From Sipunculus nudus (Eukaryota; Annelida; Sipuncula; Golfingiida; Sipunculidae), in NCBI GenBank assembly GCA_026874595.1, contig CM049307.1:96448330-96512329 (forward strand): DNA of 64,000 nucleotides, in the 5' to 3' direction. The translations under genes and the position numbers were made by a program. Every line of letters starts with the position of its first letter. Position 1 is the first letter of the stretch. A model generated the notes under the pieces. That model worked only from the letters and a program-made list of their open reading frames with translations. It did no database searches and had not been told where the DNA came from. Positions 35,363 through 47,700 of this stretch are shown in pieces.

Positions 35363-37629
35363 TGCTGCGATCTTTAATCAATAATTTATTGGCTCGAAAA
35401 TCGAAAAGATCTCTACAGGTAATAGCTGAAGGGAAAATCACGTAAATTGATGCACAGTTTAAAGCTTTAACGGTTGTACGAAGTGGTACAGGTTTGACCG
35501 TGTGACATAAGGTCTGTATGTTGATGCATAATTTTATATCATGATATACTTAACGAGTCTTGTATTCACGGTAAAGTTGCTCAGTGACTATTTTTATAAT
35601 AATATTCAATTTTGCCACGTGAAGGCCATGTGAAACAAATTGTAATCACCTCACAGTATAAGCAATGATTAAGAACCTTTGCATCGTCCACATCAATATA
35701 TTCTTGTTACCATGTAGATTTATTTATGATCGGTCCGTCCTTAATAATTTACGCGCCCTAAAACATAATATTAACCCAAGAGAATACTAGTATAATCCTT
35801 AACGGAGATCGGATTTCTTATAAAGAATTTACACGTATACTTATAAGATATCACATCCACCATTCCATCCCCAGTGGACTAACGTACTAGGATCCTTTTA
35901 ATAAATGAACTGCAGCGATGGGTCAGCCAGTCAGAATCCTTTCCGTTTTATTCACCCCAGGGCTCAGGTTAGTGATTTCACCTGGTGACCAAGGTGCTCG
36001 ACATAAAGGAGTCTTTGTTTAACCTTTTGGACACTATATGAGTTACTTAGCCAGTAGGGTGACCAGGGTTCCAGAGTAATAAGGAGACGGATGATGTTTA
36101 GCGACGGCGAAGCTCAGTAGCCACACCGACCCTGTCTCTTTACCCAAGCACCCCCTTAATGACTGGCAGTGTAGTACGTGTCGGCTATGTTATACATTTT
36201 TTTCACTAAATTTGGACAGATTTTCGGCCATCCTAGTGATCTAAAAAACTAAATTGCTGAGTTGTTATCATTTATTTGTGGGAGAAATCCTACATACTGA
36301 AACATGTACGACCACCAAACTTGAAAAATTTTACCCGTTGTACAAGACAGTTCGACCCACCGGTACTTATTACATCATCTAGTTTGTGTTTATTTATTAG
36401 GTACATATGCTGACAACATTTTAGTTTGGGTAAGGGATAAATATTACATGTCATTGGCAAAACCGCGATAGCCAATTGGCACGTAGACACGCCCTAGTGT
36501 ATCGCCGACCAGGCCCAAGATATAGGCAAATAGTTCAAATGGTTTGGTTCATCCGCCCTGCCAGACTATAAAGGTAATCGAGAACACCCTCACACAAAAT
36601 AAATCCGGAGTAGAACTTCATTGTTTTGGACCACAAACGTACAGTTGAATGAGTTGCCCCAAGAGCTCCATGCCACGTGTACAGATTGCATCTGGAGAGG
36701 CTGCTCCATTGCCACTACATCCAAAGTGACAGAAACAAAATCCGCAGCTAGAATCAGTATAGTACCTAGCGTTTTTCCGCCCCTCTTAACAACATAATAA
36801 AACTTTTAAAAAATATAATGTAATAAATATATGGTCGAATCCTTTTGCTATAGATATTTTGTAGTTAGTACAATTATATTATGTAATTCACTGAAACACG
36901 TCTTTCATCCCACATTGAAGGAAAATTACTTCCTTGCGAATGAAAACCGAAAGATTTGACCGTTGTATGAAAATTGGGGAATACGCAGGAGGCATTTTGG
37001 TGTCTTTAAAATATTAGATTGGTCTTTTAAAATTTTTCTCTTTTAAATATGAAGGTATTTTTGAGAATTCATCCAGGAATAGACATCCTTAATACATATA
37101 ACCAGGAAGCTGAATTCATTTGAATGTTTTTTATTAATATTTTCCCACAATGTGTACCCCCACTGCCCCCGCACCCTCCCCATCGAGGCATATTGTCTAC
37201 AAGTAGTGTTTCTCCCTGCATGGTTAATGGCCGCCCAGGAATTTCCGCCAGTGTTTATACGGCGTTGATATACACGCCTTTATGTGTCTGTTCAAAATCC
37301 CGAAGACGTTCTGACATCACAAGACTACTGATATTTTTATTGTTTCCTTCGAAACCTGCGTAAAAGGAATTTACGCGAGTCTTTTGATGTGTTCAATTGT
37401 CCAATCAATAATGCATACACTACCTGAAATATTACCATGAGCCTTCTGTATACTGGATTGGACACACGTTAGTTATATGAAGATGGAACTCTGTCATGGT
37501 TCAGGAAACACAACAACAACAAAAAAAGACAGAGATCCAAAATGAACAGCCAAATTTGTACAAATGAATTTTGACCTCTCTGGTGAACACGTCATCTTAC
37601 ATCTCAATACTTTACGAAATCCCCAAAAA

Positions 37630-37700
37630 TTGCCGCCCCTCTGAACGTGCCGCCCGGGGCGGACCGCCCGTCGCCCCCGCTAGGTCCGCCACTGGCTAGA
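37630..37700. mobile_element. GC-rich DNA-transposon-like end fragment
   Basis: CGCCCGGGGCGGACCGCCCG followed by GTCCGCCACTGG stands out in base composition and resembles transposon ends starting CAGTGGCGGA (read on the minus strand). The partner end was not located. Confidence 0.35.
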
Positions 37701-39117
37701 ATGACAGGATCGTCAATGATTCGAGGATATTGTTGAACACGAGGATTACCACGAACACTAAGACGCAGTCTACAAAACCTGTTCCCTGATCTAGTTCCTT
37801 GACGGGAGCAGAACGTGAGAAACGTGCTTGATACAAGAGCACCGCCTGAACACTTCTGAACTCTTTTCCTTCGCAAGATCCTCCTCCAATACCTGAGAGT
37901 AAAACATGGACAGTCGAATGGTAACTAGCTCTGCTCTCTCCGCTCTTTCCGGGTACGATACTCGGCGCGTCTATGAGAGTGGATTGTAGTGGCCTATCCA
38001 AGGTCTGTGGGTTTTCTCCTGGTCTGCCGGTTTCCTCCACTTCAAGAGACTCTTAATGCCACCATTTGCGCCGAAAAGAGTGCATAGCATTAGTACTTAA
38101 GCACTGAATTTTCAACATGGACATGCTCCAACAAATTATAATCTCAACTAAGTTTGTCCTCCTCCACCAGAATCTTCCGCATTCTCCGGATCATGTTTTA
38201 AAAATGGGTAAAAGACGTATCCTATAGGACATTCTCCATAGGGAGCTGTTAATCGTACCAGACCAGTTGAAAGACTATCCCTCCGCTGCAAAGATCTCTG
38301 TAGCGTTATGTGGTGGCCAGCGACACCAAGAGAGAGGGATAAAAAGAAAGAAGAGAATAAATAGGTTTATTGAGAAGGGGGGGGGGCTGTAATTCCATCA
38401 CAAACCCCATCCTTGCAATTCATATGTAACAAGTTCAGTAAAGTCTGATTCTCTATAACTGGACTGTTAGATCACAGGAGGCACTGCAGCTCCAAGACTG
38501 CAGAATTAATACCCTTGTCTTCCGAGAGAGGACGATGCCCAAACACTTTATTCTTTATTGAATCTTCACTGGAATACACGAAGATAAACTAGGAGGAGAT
38601 ATGTGACGCTGTTTGTATTGCATCGACACTTGGCAGCACGTACACTACTTACACAGGGCTACGTTCTAGAACTCCGTCCACTCAAAGACTACTTTGAATC
38701 ACTTGGCTCGACAAGTACCGCCATCGGGAGAGTTTGCATGGAGCCAAGGATATTGATATACCAATGGGAGCGGAGTATCGCGGAAAAGGTGAAGGAGTGG
38801 ATTTATGGGCTGATACCATCGACGATGTCAGTCTCATCCGACTTTAACTTAACAAACCGGCAATTTACCGTGGTTGGCTCTATGTTGGCGAGGGTTTCCA
38901 ATTTGGGATGTTCGCGAAAGGGAAATTATCGCGAAATTAAACCAAGGTGAATAAGACATATTTTCTGCACAGGTCATTAATAGAGTAGTATTATTAGCAC
39001 CTTGCTTACAATATTTATACCTGTCACTGTCCACACGATCTTTTATAATATCTGCCAACGCTTAACAAAAATTCCAAACGTTTGATAATCATAAATAATT
39101 CATACAATAACGGATAT

Positions 39118-39235
39118 ACTTAATGAAGATGACATTATGGTGAGATCGCGAAAATAGAACCCTCGTGGAACATTAAAAGGTTAGTATCGCGAACATTTAA
39201 CCACAAGAATATGAACCCAACCGCAGTATTTAACT
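39118..39235 (+). repeat. Dispersed repeat, copy 2 (relative at 13452-13590)
   Basis: The less decayed of the two: GAGATCGCGAAAATAGAACC and CCAACCGCAGTATT keep CpG where the other copy has TG or CA. Confidence 0.5.
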
Positions 39236-40274
39236 GCCTATACACAGCGATCCAGATAGAGTGGACGTCACCAAACCTCTCTGATGTAGATTCAGTACAC
39301 CAGGACGGCAAGTAATGACGGGTCTAGTTACCTACCAGTCCTTCTTTGTTCCAGAAATGTTGGCCGGAAAATGAGTACGAGAGTTCATGTGGTCCTCTGC
39401 CAATCTGTAGTCGTACATTCAAATTAAAAATTTCATATGTAATGATGTTACAGCTGCATTCTTCCATCCAAATAAGAAAATTGTAATATAGGCTGGCGCG
39501 TTTAGAAAAGGGACTATTGCTACTCTAAAATCAGGTTGCTTTTGTTTCCACGTCTATCCCAGACGTTAACATGCTAGATATTGGAGGGGAATCACACTGG
39601 CGGACGTTAAATTGGCATGTACATATATTGCAAGCATTTCTCCACCGAACATGCTGCTTAAAAAGACTTTGCAGAATAATTTAAAACAAATTCGATTACA
39701 ACACATGCTACTCATTCTTAAAATCCTTATGTCGTTAGACCTCAATACAAGCATTTTATTTCAGCCTGGCCTCACGAATCAACATTGTGCAGTCCTGTTA
39801 AGAAAATCTTTACGGCTACAGCAGGAATTTGCTGAGGAGCCTATGTATTATACCCTGTGCCACACGTGATGTCACAGTCGAAGGATGGCCACAGCACTAG
39901 AAGGACTTGGCAGAAGATCACAGACAACACTGGTCATTTAGGATTAAGCATTCAGTATCTGACGGAATCTTCTGTCGATAAGAAATGATATTGTTGCTCA
40001 TACTACCGCGCATAAGGAAACATCATTGTCAGCTTTGTTTAAAGGGCAATGTATATTGGTTCCGCGGGAAACAAGAATTTAGACTGGGCGGAGGATGTCG
40101 GGCAGGAATACCAGAAAGATCAGCAAATGACAGTGCTGCTTCGTGAACTTCGCACAGATACATGGTAAATCTGTTTGGCATCTGGGTAGTTATTAAAACC
40201 TACTGAAAGCAGATTATTATATATAATTCAAAAACATGTGGAATATGCCTGTCACTACATAAGTCACTCGCGGA

Positions 40275-40365
40275 ACGTGGCGGTGTTATGGTTAGGGCCC
40301 CTGATTTGTGATCGCACTGTGGATTAGAGTTTAGATCCAAAAGGGCGTAGACACTCAACGGCCCT
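40275..40365 (+). mobile_element. Possible tRNA-derived SINE
   Basis: TGTTATGGTTAGGGCCCCTG and then AGAGTTTAGATCC have the spacing and look of A- and B-boxes. No repeat partner in the window confirms it. Confidence 0.35.
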
Positions 40366-41169
40366 GTATTAGGAAAAACAAAGCCCAGGGTAAAGTCCTA
40401 AACTATTTATATATTCCTGAATGAAGACTGTCTTCCAAACTGTCATCTGTTTTTGCCTGTACGGTTATTTCCCGAGAAAGAGGGCATGTCTGCATGACTA
40501 AGTACAAACTGGGCCACTTATTTGCAGCATCCCCTAGCATAATAAAATTGACCCATATTTCACGTATCTCATGTATCCCGAGCCCAAGACGAAACAGAAA
40601 TTGCAGAAATTAAGCCTTTTTTCCCTTCATGAGCACTATAAGTACGTTTGCCTTTTAAGAGCAATGTAGCAATATGTATTTATTACCTATGTAAGCAAAC
40701 GCATAAAAAACAAAACTGGAATGACATGCTTATGAAAAATGATATTACATGTTTCGTCACCATTTCAACACTTCACAGTCCGGCAGTTCGAGTTTATCTT
40801 AGATATCGAAAGAGGCCTGATATCCTTTATATTCCAGTTCCTGGTAATACATTGCTCACCTTTACCACATTTTCAATAGTTACTACAGAGAGTGTATGCT
40901 TCAGGTGAACAGGGATCTTCAAATTTATAATAAAAGTGTTACATGTTTGACCTATGAGAATCTGGTCAAATGATGGGGTTCTAGGTGTCCAGCAGCGTCA
41001 GTTTATCTTCAAGGGTGGGGAGATGACTAGCAGGCGTGGGAGGGTAATCATATGTATTACGGTGTGACAAATTGCACATGAAGACCCATTCTGTATAAGG
41101 TTTTAAAAAATAATGTAATATGTTTCAAGTATACGTTAATTCTAAACCAGGTTTAGATATATAATATTA

Positions 41170-42890
41170 TTATAATATGCCATTGGACTGGACTGGAACC
41201 TTCATGTTTGACGAAAGGATTCGACTATGTTCTGTATCCTTGGTGGAATCGTTTAGCGAATTTTGAAGACGGAGTCCAGCTGTCCATGTTTTATGCTTTG
41301 ATGAGATCAATGAATACGATGTACCAGGGCAGCCGTTGGTCTCTACAGTTCTCCCGAAGTAGATGAAGGGAGACTGTGCCTACTGTTGACCTTCCAGCTT
41401 CGACAACTCACTGAGACTCCGGATAAACACGTTCTACACGCTTCCACAGGAAGGTCAAAAAGATGCAAGCATAATTCTGAGTGAGATACATCCGAATTTA
41501 TTACAGTCACATCTTTAGCCCTTGCTTTTGAAGAGGTGATTGACATCCCTAATGTCTCGTGATACAGATCCTCCCTGTATACATTGAAATAGGACTTCTT
41601 GCACAGTATGCAATATGGTGGACCTTCAGTGCTAAACTAGGTCTGACGGGATCCCTTCACTACTTGTGGCTTTGCACAAGGCCAATACATCGATGGCTTT
41701 GCTTAGCTCCACTGTGGCAGGTTCAGTATCCATCTCGTCCACTGATGGTAGGCACTGAGTGGCGTCAGCGGAAAAAGGAATATGATATTCTTTCTTCAGT
41801 AGATGTCTGAGTAGTGTTCTATACATCGCCCCACCTGGGGGCCTTCTGTGATTACTTCCCTAGGCTTTGTGATGGATCTGCCCCTCAATCTGGGCTGGTA
41901 CTAGCGCTTTCTCGATGCCGTCGTACATTACAAAGATGTTTCCTGTTATGGCAGCAGTTTGGATGTTCACATTGCGTACTCATTAGTAAAATGTCTGACT
42001 GTCCGTTGAACGTTGCTCCTGCGAGTCCTTAGAATTTGCAAATTCTTGGGTGGGCGCTTATAATCAATAAAGGGTGCATGGTTGGCTTCGATGAAAGATA
42101 TCATAACGAATTAATGAGATGTCTTCGAGGTCCCCTCACTAAACAATCTACCAAAGCAGCCCGATGCCTAGTGTCCCAAAGTAATTCCCACTTCTCTTTG
42201 GCCGAGTCTCCAGAGTATGAAATGGCAAGATTTTTAAAAGAATGTCCCTGCAAACCTCTGCATAAGGTCCGAATGAGACATTTTGCTGACATTGAGGAGA
42301 TGTTCCCTGTTTTATGCAATGAAAATGTTTTGTTATCTTACAGCATACTGGGGAGTGGTTTAACCTTTTGATTGTGGGGTATGTGATACACAAGTTATAA
42401 GTGCGCTTCATTCTTGTTCAATTTGCCCACGTCAAACAAACCTTAGCAAGATGGCTATGGGCCATAATCAGACCCAATCTGCCATTTACATCATCGACGA
42501 GAGTTGCATCTTATCGGTCACCAGGTCACGCTCATAATGGTTGATGCTAGTTTCTCTTAATACTCGTCCTTTGTGTCTGGTGTGGCAGATACAGTAATTA
42601 TTGGGTATGTACTCAGAAGACGCACTGTTTCACTACTGATTCTATCATACTCAGCAGGCTGATCAGACCTGCGACGCCTGCAACGTGTCCTCTTGGCACC
42701 GGCTCTTCTGGGCTACACCGTGTCTTTCTCTTGTGCCCGAGTCCGCTAGTTGAGCTTCCTGAAGGGTAGCAATGTCCACGCTCCGTGTTTTGAGATTGTC
42801 ATTTATGACACTTGCTTTCCTGGTGCCGCCAACTTCCTGTGGTTTTCCGAATGGCCGGTATGCACTATCCAAAGGTTTCATAATCTGATC
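41170..42890 (-). pseudogene. Decayed APE-type LINE (endonuclease and reverse transcriptase)
   Basis: A series of minus-strand fragments, in shifting frames with stops, follows the order of a common non-LTR retrotransposon protein. Seen in order are VDIATLQEAQLADSGTRE (endonuclease start, near 42.8 kb), a GSDYGPWPSC-like piece (near 42.47 kb), KWELLWDTRHRAALV (near 42.2 kb), NLQILRTRRSNVQRTVRHF (near 42.0 kb), VDEMDTEPATVELSKAIDVL with GIPSDLV (41.75-41.64 kb), a DCNKFGCISL-like piece (41.5 kb) and RIQNIVESFRQT (41.2 kb). The active-site region and the 3' part are missing. Inactive, old copy. Confidence 0.75.
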
Positions 42891-43923
42891 TCTTGTGTTG
42901 TTGTGTTCGCTTGTTACATGGTAAGATCATTACAGTCCATTGTTCAGATTTGACCTGTTCCCCACATACCCTGTGAAGATGAAGGACCCAGTGAAGATTA
43001 AAAGACAGCTCTGCACAATCGAGTAGCATCTTGTAACCGGTAACTGTTGCTCTCATCGTTATGTCCTTTCAAAGAAGATGTAGTGTGGCAGTAGTTGTTA
43101 GACGAAAACTTATAGTGTAAAATTGAGGCCAATCTCGTGCCATACAACTTGCACCCAACCCCCACCCACCTCCATTACAGTAAGACTCCAACGCCGTCGC
43201 GGGAGTTGTTTAAGCAAGGACGAGTTAAAGAAAGACCTGCCTCAGGGACTCCAAAATTCGGGGAATATTTCCTCTTGGTTTGCTCTTGAAGACTATTCCA
43301 TGATTAGACAGAGCAAGGCAGTAACGTTTTAATTTAGCATTTTCCTTCCTCCTATCGGTTACCTTCACAGGTTTATGACTCTCATCTATTTGGACTTGAT
43401 TGGGGAATGCTAAGGCGTATTTACACGCAGGAGGGCCATGTAAGCTGTACAATTAGGGCTTCATTCTGCCCCGAGATCCCATGAAACTTGGCCTGGGGGT
43501 TCAAGGTGAACTATAAGGAGGCATTTTGGGAGTCTTTTTTGTAAGGAAGCTATGCACTGGCACCTTCGACTGATGCACTTGACCCTCTTTTCATCCATGG
43601 ACTACAATGCCTGCAGTTGAATGTGACAGACATGAAACAAGCTACATTGCTTCACTACAGCAGTAGCTACACTCACAACCAAGTTGAAAACTATAGTAAG
43701 GAACCATCTGAGATATGGCCCTCAATTTCTTTAGTTTGACTGTTACACTATACGATCTAAATCAAATATCTCAGCTTCAGATACAGATGTACATCTAGAA
43801 CAAGTTTCAACTTTAAGACATTCTTGATTGTGATTGGCCGTCAGAAAAAATCATGTATATGTTGCACTTGCTTGCGTAGGTCATGCCCTCCAGCTAAGAG
43901 GTTAATAACTATTTAAATGCCCA

Positions 43924-43966
<43 letters not shown>

Positions 43967-44350
43967 GATAAAGGTTCCATGCAAGATGAAAGATATGTTA
44001 AAACAACACAAGGCTAACAATACATTAATACAAAGAGAAAAACTGTTATTTGTAGGGTGGAGAACACACTTTAATTGGTGACACATATCAGACATTACAC
44101 TCTCGGTGATAAGCATGACAAACTGAGGTGTATCCACATTTTGTATGCCATAGATAGTGAAATTCTCACTCTATCGGGCACACACGCACACACAGTCAGT
44201 TATTGAGGACATAAAATCACCTGTATATCCTTTATTTAATCCAGATAACTACACAATAAACTTAACAAAATATATATTGTTTCGCATCCATCCATTATTC
44301 ACTGGTTCTGTTTCCATACAGATAAAACTCATTACACAAGGAAACCCAAC
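42891..44350. other. Intergenic DNA downstream of RSAD1
   Basis: No supported gene. Contains a (TA)n tract at 43928-43966. Candidate RSAD1 poly(A) signals (AATAAA on the minus strand) are at 44358-44353 and 44236-44231. Confidence 0.5.
43928..43966. repeat. (TA)n microsatellite
   Basis: About 19 TA repeats. Confidence 0.95.
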
Positions 44351-44458
44351 TTTTATTTGTATATGACATACACCTTGTGAGACCGCTAGATACTGCTTTG
44401 CCAACTTCACAAGGGAAGTAACCTGTTGATCATCTTCTCAAGGTGTAGCGCTATTTTG

Positions 44459-44477
44459 CCCCCCCCCCCCCCCCCCC
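44459..44477 (+). repeat. Poly-C run
   Basis: About 19 consecutive C just downstream of the RSAD1 stop; a G-run in the transcript sense, probably in its 3' UTR. Confidence 0.85.
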
Positions 44478-44620
44478 GACATTAGGGAGCCCACGACCAG
44501 TGTCAGATTACCAATACATCTTGTATTGAGGACCGCACTGCTGGGCTCAAGGAGGATGATAAAATGAGGAGAAGAAGTCACTTTCTTAATAACTTCGGTA
44601 ATTTATAAAAACATCCTACA

Positions 44621-44720
44621 TCAGCTCACATTTTCTTTAAAGTATTCCTCTAGGTAACTTATAAGTTCTAATGCGATCCTATCTGCCACATTCAATCCTC
44701 TGTCTGTAGCTTTAAGGCAC
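44621..44720 (-). CDS. RSAD1: RSAD1 last coding exon
   Basis: 100 nt, completes Arg412, then [20 protein letters not shown] and [12 protein letters not shown], stop TGA at 44623-44621. The [15 protein letters not shown] helix corresponds to the last helix of HemW proteins. A T-run and CAG acceptor precede it. It is 3.4 kb from exon 14 because of the minisatellite. Confidence 0.85.
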
Positions 44721-47700
44721 CTGAAAAAAAAAAAAATCAGCCATCAAACAATTAGTCTATTCATTAAGCAACTAACAATTATATATCAAATGATATGTAA
44801 CACATTACTTATTAAACCGGAGAAGTAAAAGTAGTTTATTGTGCTCTGTAATGCTGAAGGAGCAGGCATATCCATCAAAGAACGCCACAGACAGAAATAA
44901 TTTAACAATTGCACTGCTTGTCTCAGAACAAAACCAGCCATCGTGTAACACACATTTTTTTTAAAGATACATGATGCTAAGTCAAAAAGATTAACATGAA
45001 ATCAGAAAAAGCTGGGTTATTAATAATAGTAAGTAGTTAATTAATATAAGATTGTTTTAAATGGCACTGTTAGTATGCTATTGCCTCTTGCTTGGACATC
45101 ACAATAAAGGATCACTAAGAGTCAATTGAGAGAGTATGGGAGTCTAATGGATGTTGAGATGATAAACAAAACACCTGGCGGGAAGAGCAAGAACTTCTTT
45201 CGCACCTGGAGGACAGTCTACCCTGCTGGGGTTTTGTCTGCATAGGTTTTGTTCAGGTGAATTTTGTCCTGTAGGGCTGGGTTTTGTGGGGGGTTATATG
45301 TTAGACCTGTTTTTGTTTCAGATGAGTTTTGCCTCACCATCCTTTGTCCTGCTGTGGTTTATAAGGGTTAGGGATATCATGCTCTGGTTTTATCCAGTGG
45401 TTTTGTCCCGAGTACACAGATCTTTGTCAAGGTTGGTTTGTGTTCACAGGTTGTTTAGCTGTCCTAGAGTTTTTTTCCAGGCTAGGCTTTGTCCAATGGA
45501 TTCTGTCCAGGTTTTGTCCGTACGTTTTTGTTCAGGCTTTGACCATAACTTTTTTTCCAGTTTTGTGCAGCAGTTTTGCCAGGTTATGCTTTGTCTATTG
45601 GCTTCTGTCCTGGTTTTGTCCAGTATGTTTCAGGTTATGCTTCGTCTATAGGCTTCTGTCCTGGTTTTGTCCAGTATGTTTCAGGTTATGCTTTGTCTAT
45701 AGGCTTCTGTCCTGGTTGTGTCCAGTATGTTTCAGGTTATGCTTTGTCTATAGGCTTCTGTCCTGGTTTTGTCCTGTATGTTTCAGTAAGGCTCTGACCA
45801 TAGGCTTCTGACCTGGTTTTCTCCAGTATGTTTCAGGTAAGGCTCTGATCATAGGCTTCTGACCTGGTTTTGTCAAGTATGTTTCAGGTTAGGCTCTGAC
45901 CATAGGCTTCTGACCTGGTTTTGTCCAGTATGTTTCGGGTTATGCTTTGTCTATAGGCTTCTGTCCTGGTTTTGTCCAGTATGTTTCAGGTAATGCTTTG
46001 TCTATAGGCTTCTGTCCTGGTTTTCTCCAGTATGTTTCAGGTTATGCTTTGTCTATAGGCTTCTGTCATGGTTTTGTCCAGTATGTTTCAGGTTATTCTT
46101 TGTCCATAGGCTTCTGTCCTGGTTTTGTCCAGTATGTTTCAGGTTAGGCTTTGTCGATAGGCTTCTGACCTGGTTTTGTCCAGTATGTTTCAGGTTAGGC
46201 TCTGACCATAGGCTTCTGACCTGGTTTTGTCCAGTATGTTTCAGGTAAGGCTCTGACCATAGGCTTCTGACCTGGTTTTGTCCAGTATGTTTCAGGTAAG
46301 GCTCTGACCATAGGCTTCTGACCTGGTTTTGTCCAGTATGTTTCAGGTAACGCTCTTACCATAGGTTTCTGTCATGGTTTTGTCCAGTATGTTTCAGGTT
46401 GGGCTCTGAACATAGGCTTCTGACCTCGTTTTGTCCAGTATGTTTCAGGTTAGGCTTTGTTGATAGGCTTCTGACCTGGTTTTGTTCAGTATGTTTCAGG
46501 TTAGACTCTGACCATAGGCTTCTGACCTGGTTTTGTCCAGTATGTTTTAGGTGAGCTCTGACCATAGGCTTCTGACCTGGTTTTGTCCAGTATGTTTCAG
46601 GTTAGGCTTTGTCGATAGGCTTCTGACCTGGTTTTGTCCAGTATGTTTCAGGTTAGGCTCTGACCATAGGCTTCTGACCTGGTTTTGTTGAGTATGTTTC
46701 AGGTAAGGCTCTGACCATAGGCTTCTGACCTGGTTTTGTCCAGTATGTTTCAGGTAAGGCTCTGACCATAGGCTTCTGACCTGGTTTTGTCCAGTATGTT
46801 TCAGGTTAGGCTTTGTCGATAGGCTTCTGACCTGGTTTTGTCCAGTATGTTTCAGGTTAGGCTCTGACCATAGGCTTCTGACCTGGTTTTGTCGAGTATG
46901 TTTCAGGTAAGGCTCTGACCATAGGCTTCTGACCTGGTTTTGTCCAGTATGTTTCAGGTAAGGCTCTGACCATAGGCTTCTGACCTGGTTTTGTCCAGTA
47001 TGTTTCAGGTAAGGCTCTTACCATAGGTTTCTGTCATGGTTTTGTCCAGTATGTTTCAGGTTGGGCTCTGAACATAGGCTTCTGACCTCGTTTTGTCCAG
47101 TATGTTTCAGGTTAGGCTTTGTTGATAGGCTTCTGACCTGGTTTTGTTCAGTATGTTTCAGGTTAGGCTCTGACCATAGGCTTCTGACCTGGTTTTGTCC
47201 GTTATGTTTCAGGTAAGGCTCTGACCATAAGCAACTGGCATGGTTTTGTCCAGTATGTTTCAGGTTAGGCTCTGACCATAGGCAACTGTCATGGTTTTGT
47301 CCAGTATATTTCAGGTTAGGCTCTGACCATCGGCTTCTGACCTGGTTTTGTCCAGTATGTTTCAGGTTAGGCTCTGACCATAGGCTTCTGACCTGGTTTT
47401 GTCCAGTATGTTTCAGGTAAGGCTCTGACCATAAGCAGCTATCATGGTTTTGTCCAGTATGTTTCAGGTTAGGCTCTGACCATAGGCAACTGTCATGGTT
47501 TTGTCCAGTATATTTCAGGTTAGGCTCTGACCATAGGCTTCTGACCTGGTTTTGTCCAGTATGTTTCAGGTTAGGCTCTGACCATAGGCTTCTGACCTGG
47601 TTTTGTCCGGTATGTTTCAGGTAAGGCTCTGACCATAAGCAACAGTCATGGTTTTGTCCAGTATGTTTCAGGTTAGGCTCTGACCATATGCAACTGTCAT

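Larger units (their letters stand above)
35370..41169. other. Intergenic region without a supported gene
   Basis: No frame with convincing protein character. A short GC-rich transposon-like fragment lies at 37630-37700 (ends GTCCGCCACTGG). A dispersed repeat related to 13452-13590 is at 39118-39235. A tRNA-like segment is at 40280-40345. The 115-codon plus-strand frame at 38603-38950 and the 79-114 codon frames near 37-38 kb show no recognisable domain. Confidence 0.6.

Noticed and set aside
38603-38950. 115-codon plus-strand frame
   Set aside because: No domain recognised. The 3' part resembles repeat sequence with TCGCGAAATTAAACCA, seen in non-coding elements.
42036-42371. 111-codon plus-strand frame
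   Set aside because: It is the complement of a decayed LINE whose protein signal is on the minus strand.
45440-46147. Plus-strand frames of 66-123 codons with 17-residue repeats
   Set aside because: They lie wholly in the 51-bp minisatellite; frames are open because 51 is a multiple of three, in several frames and on both strands.
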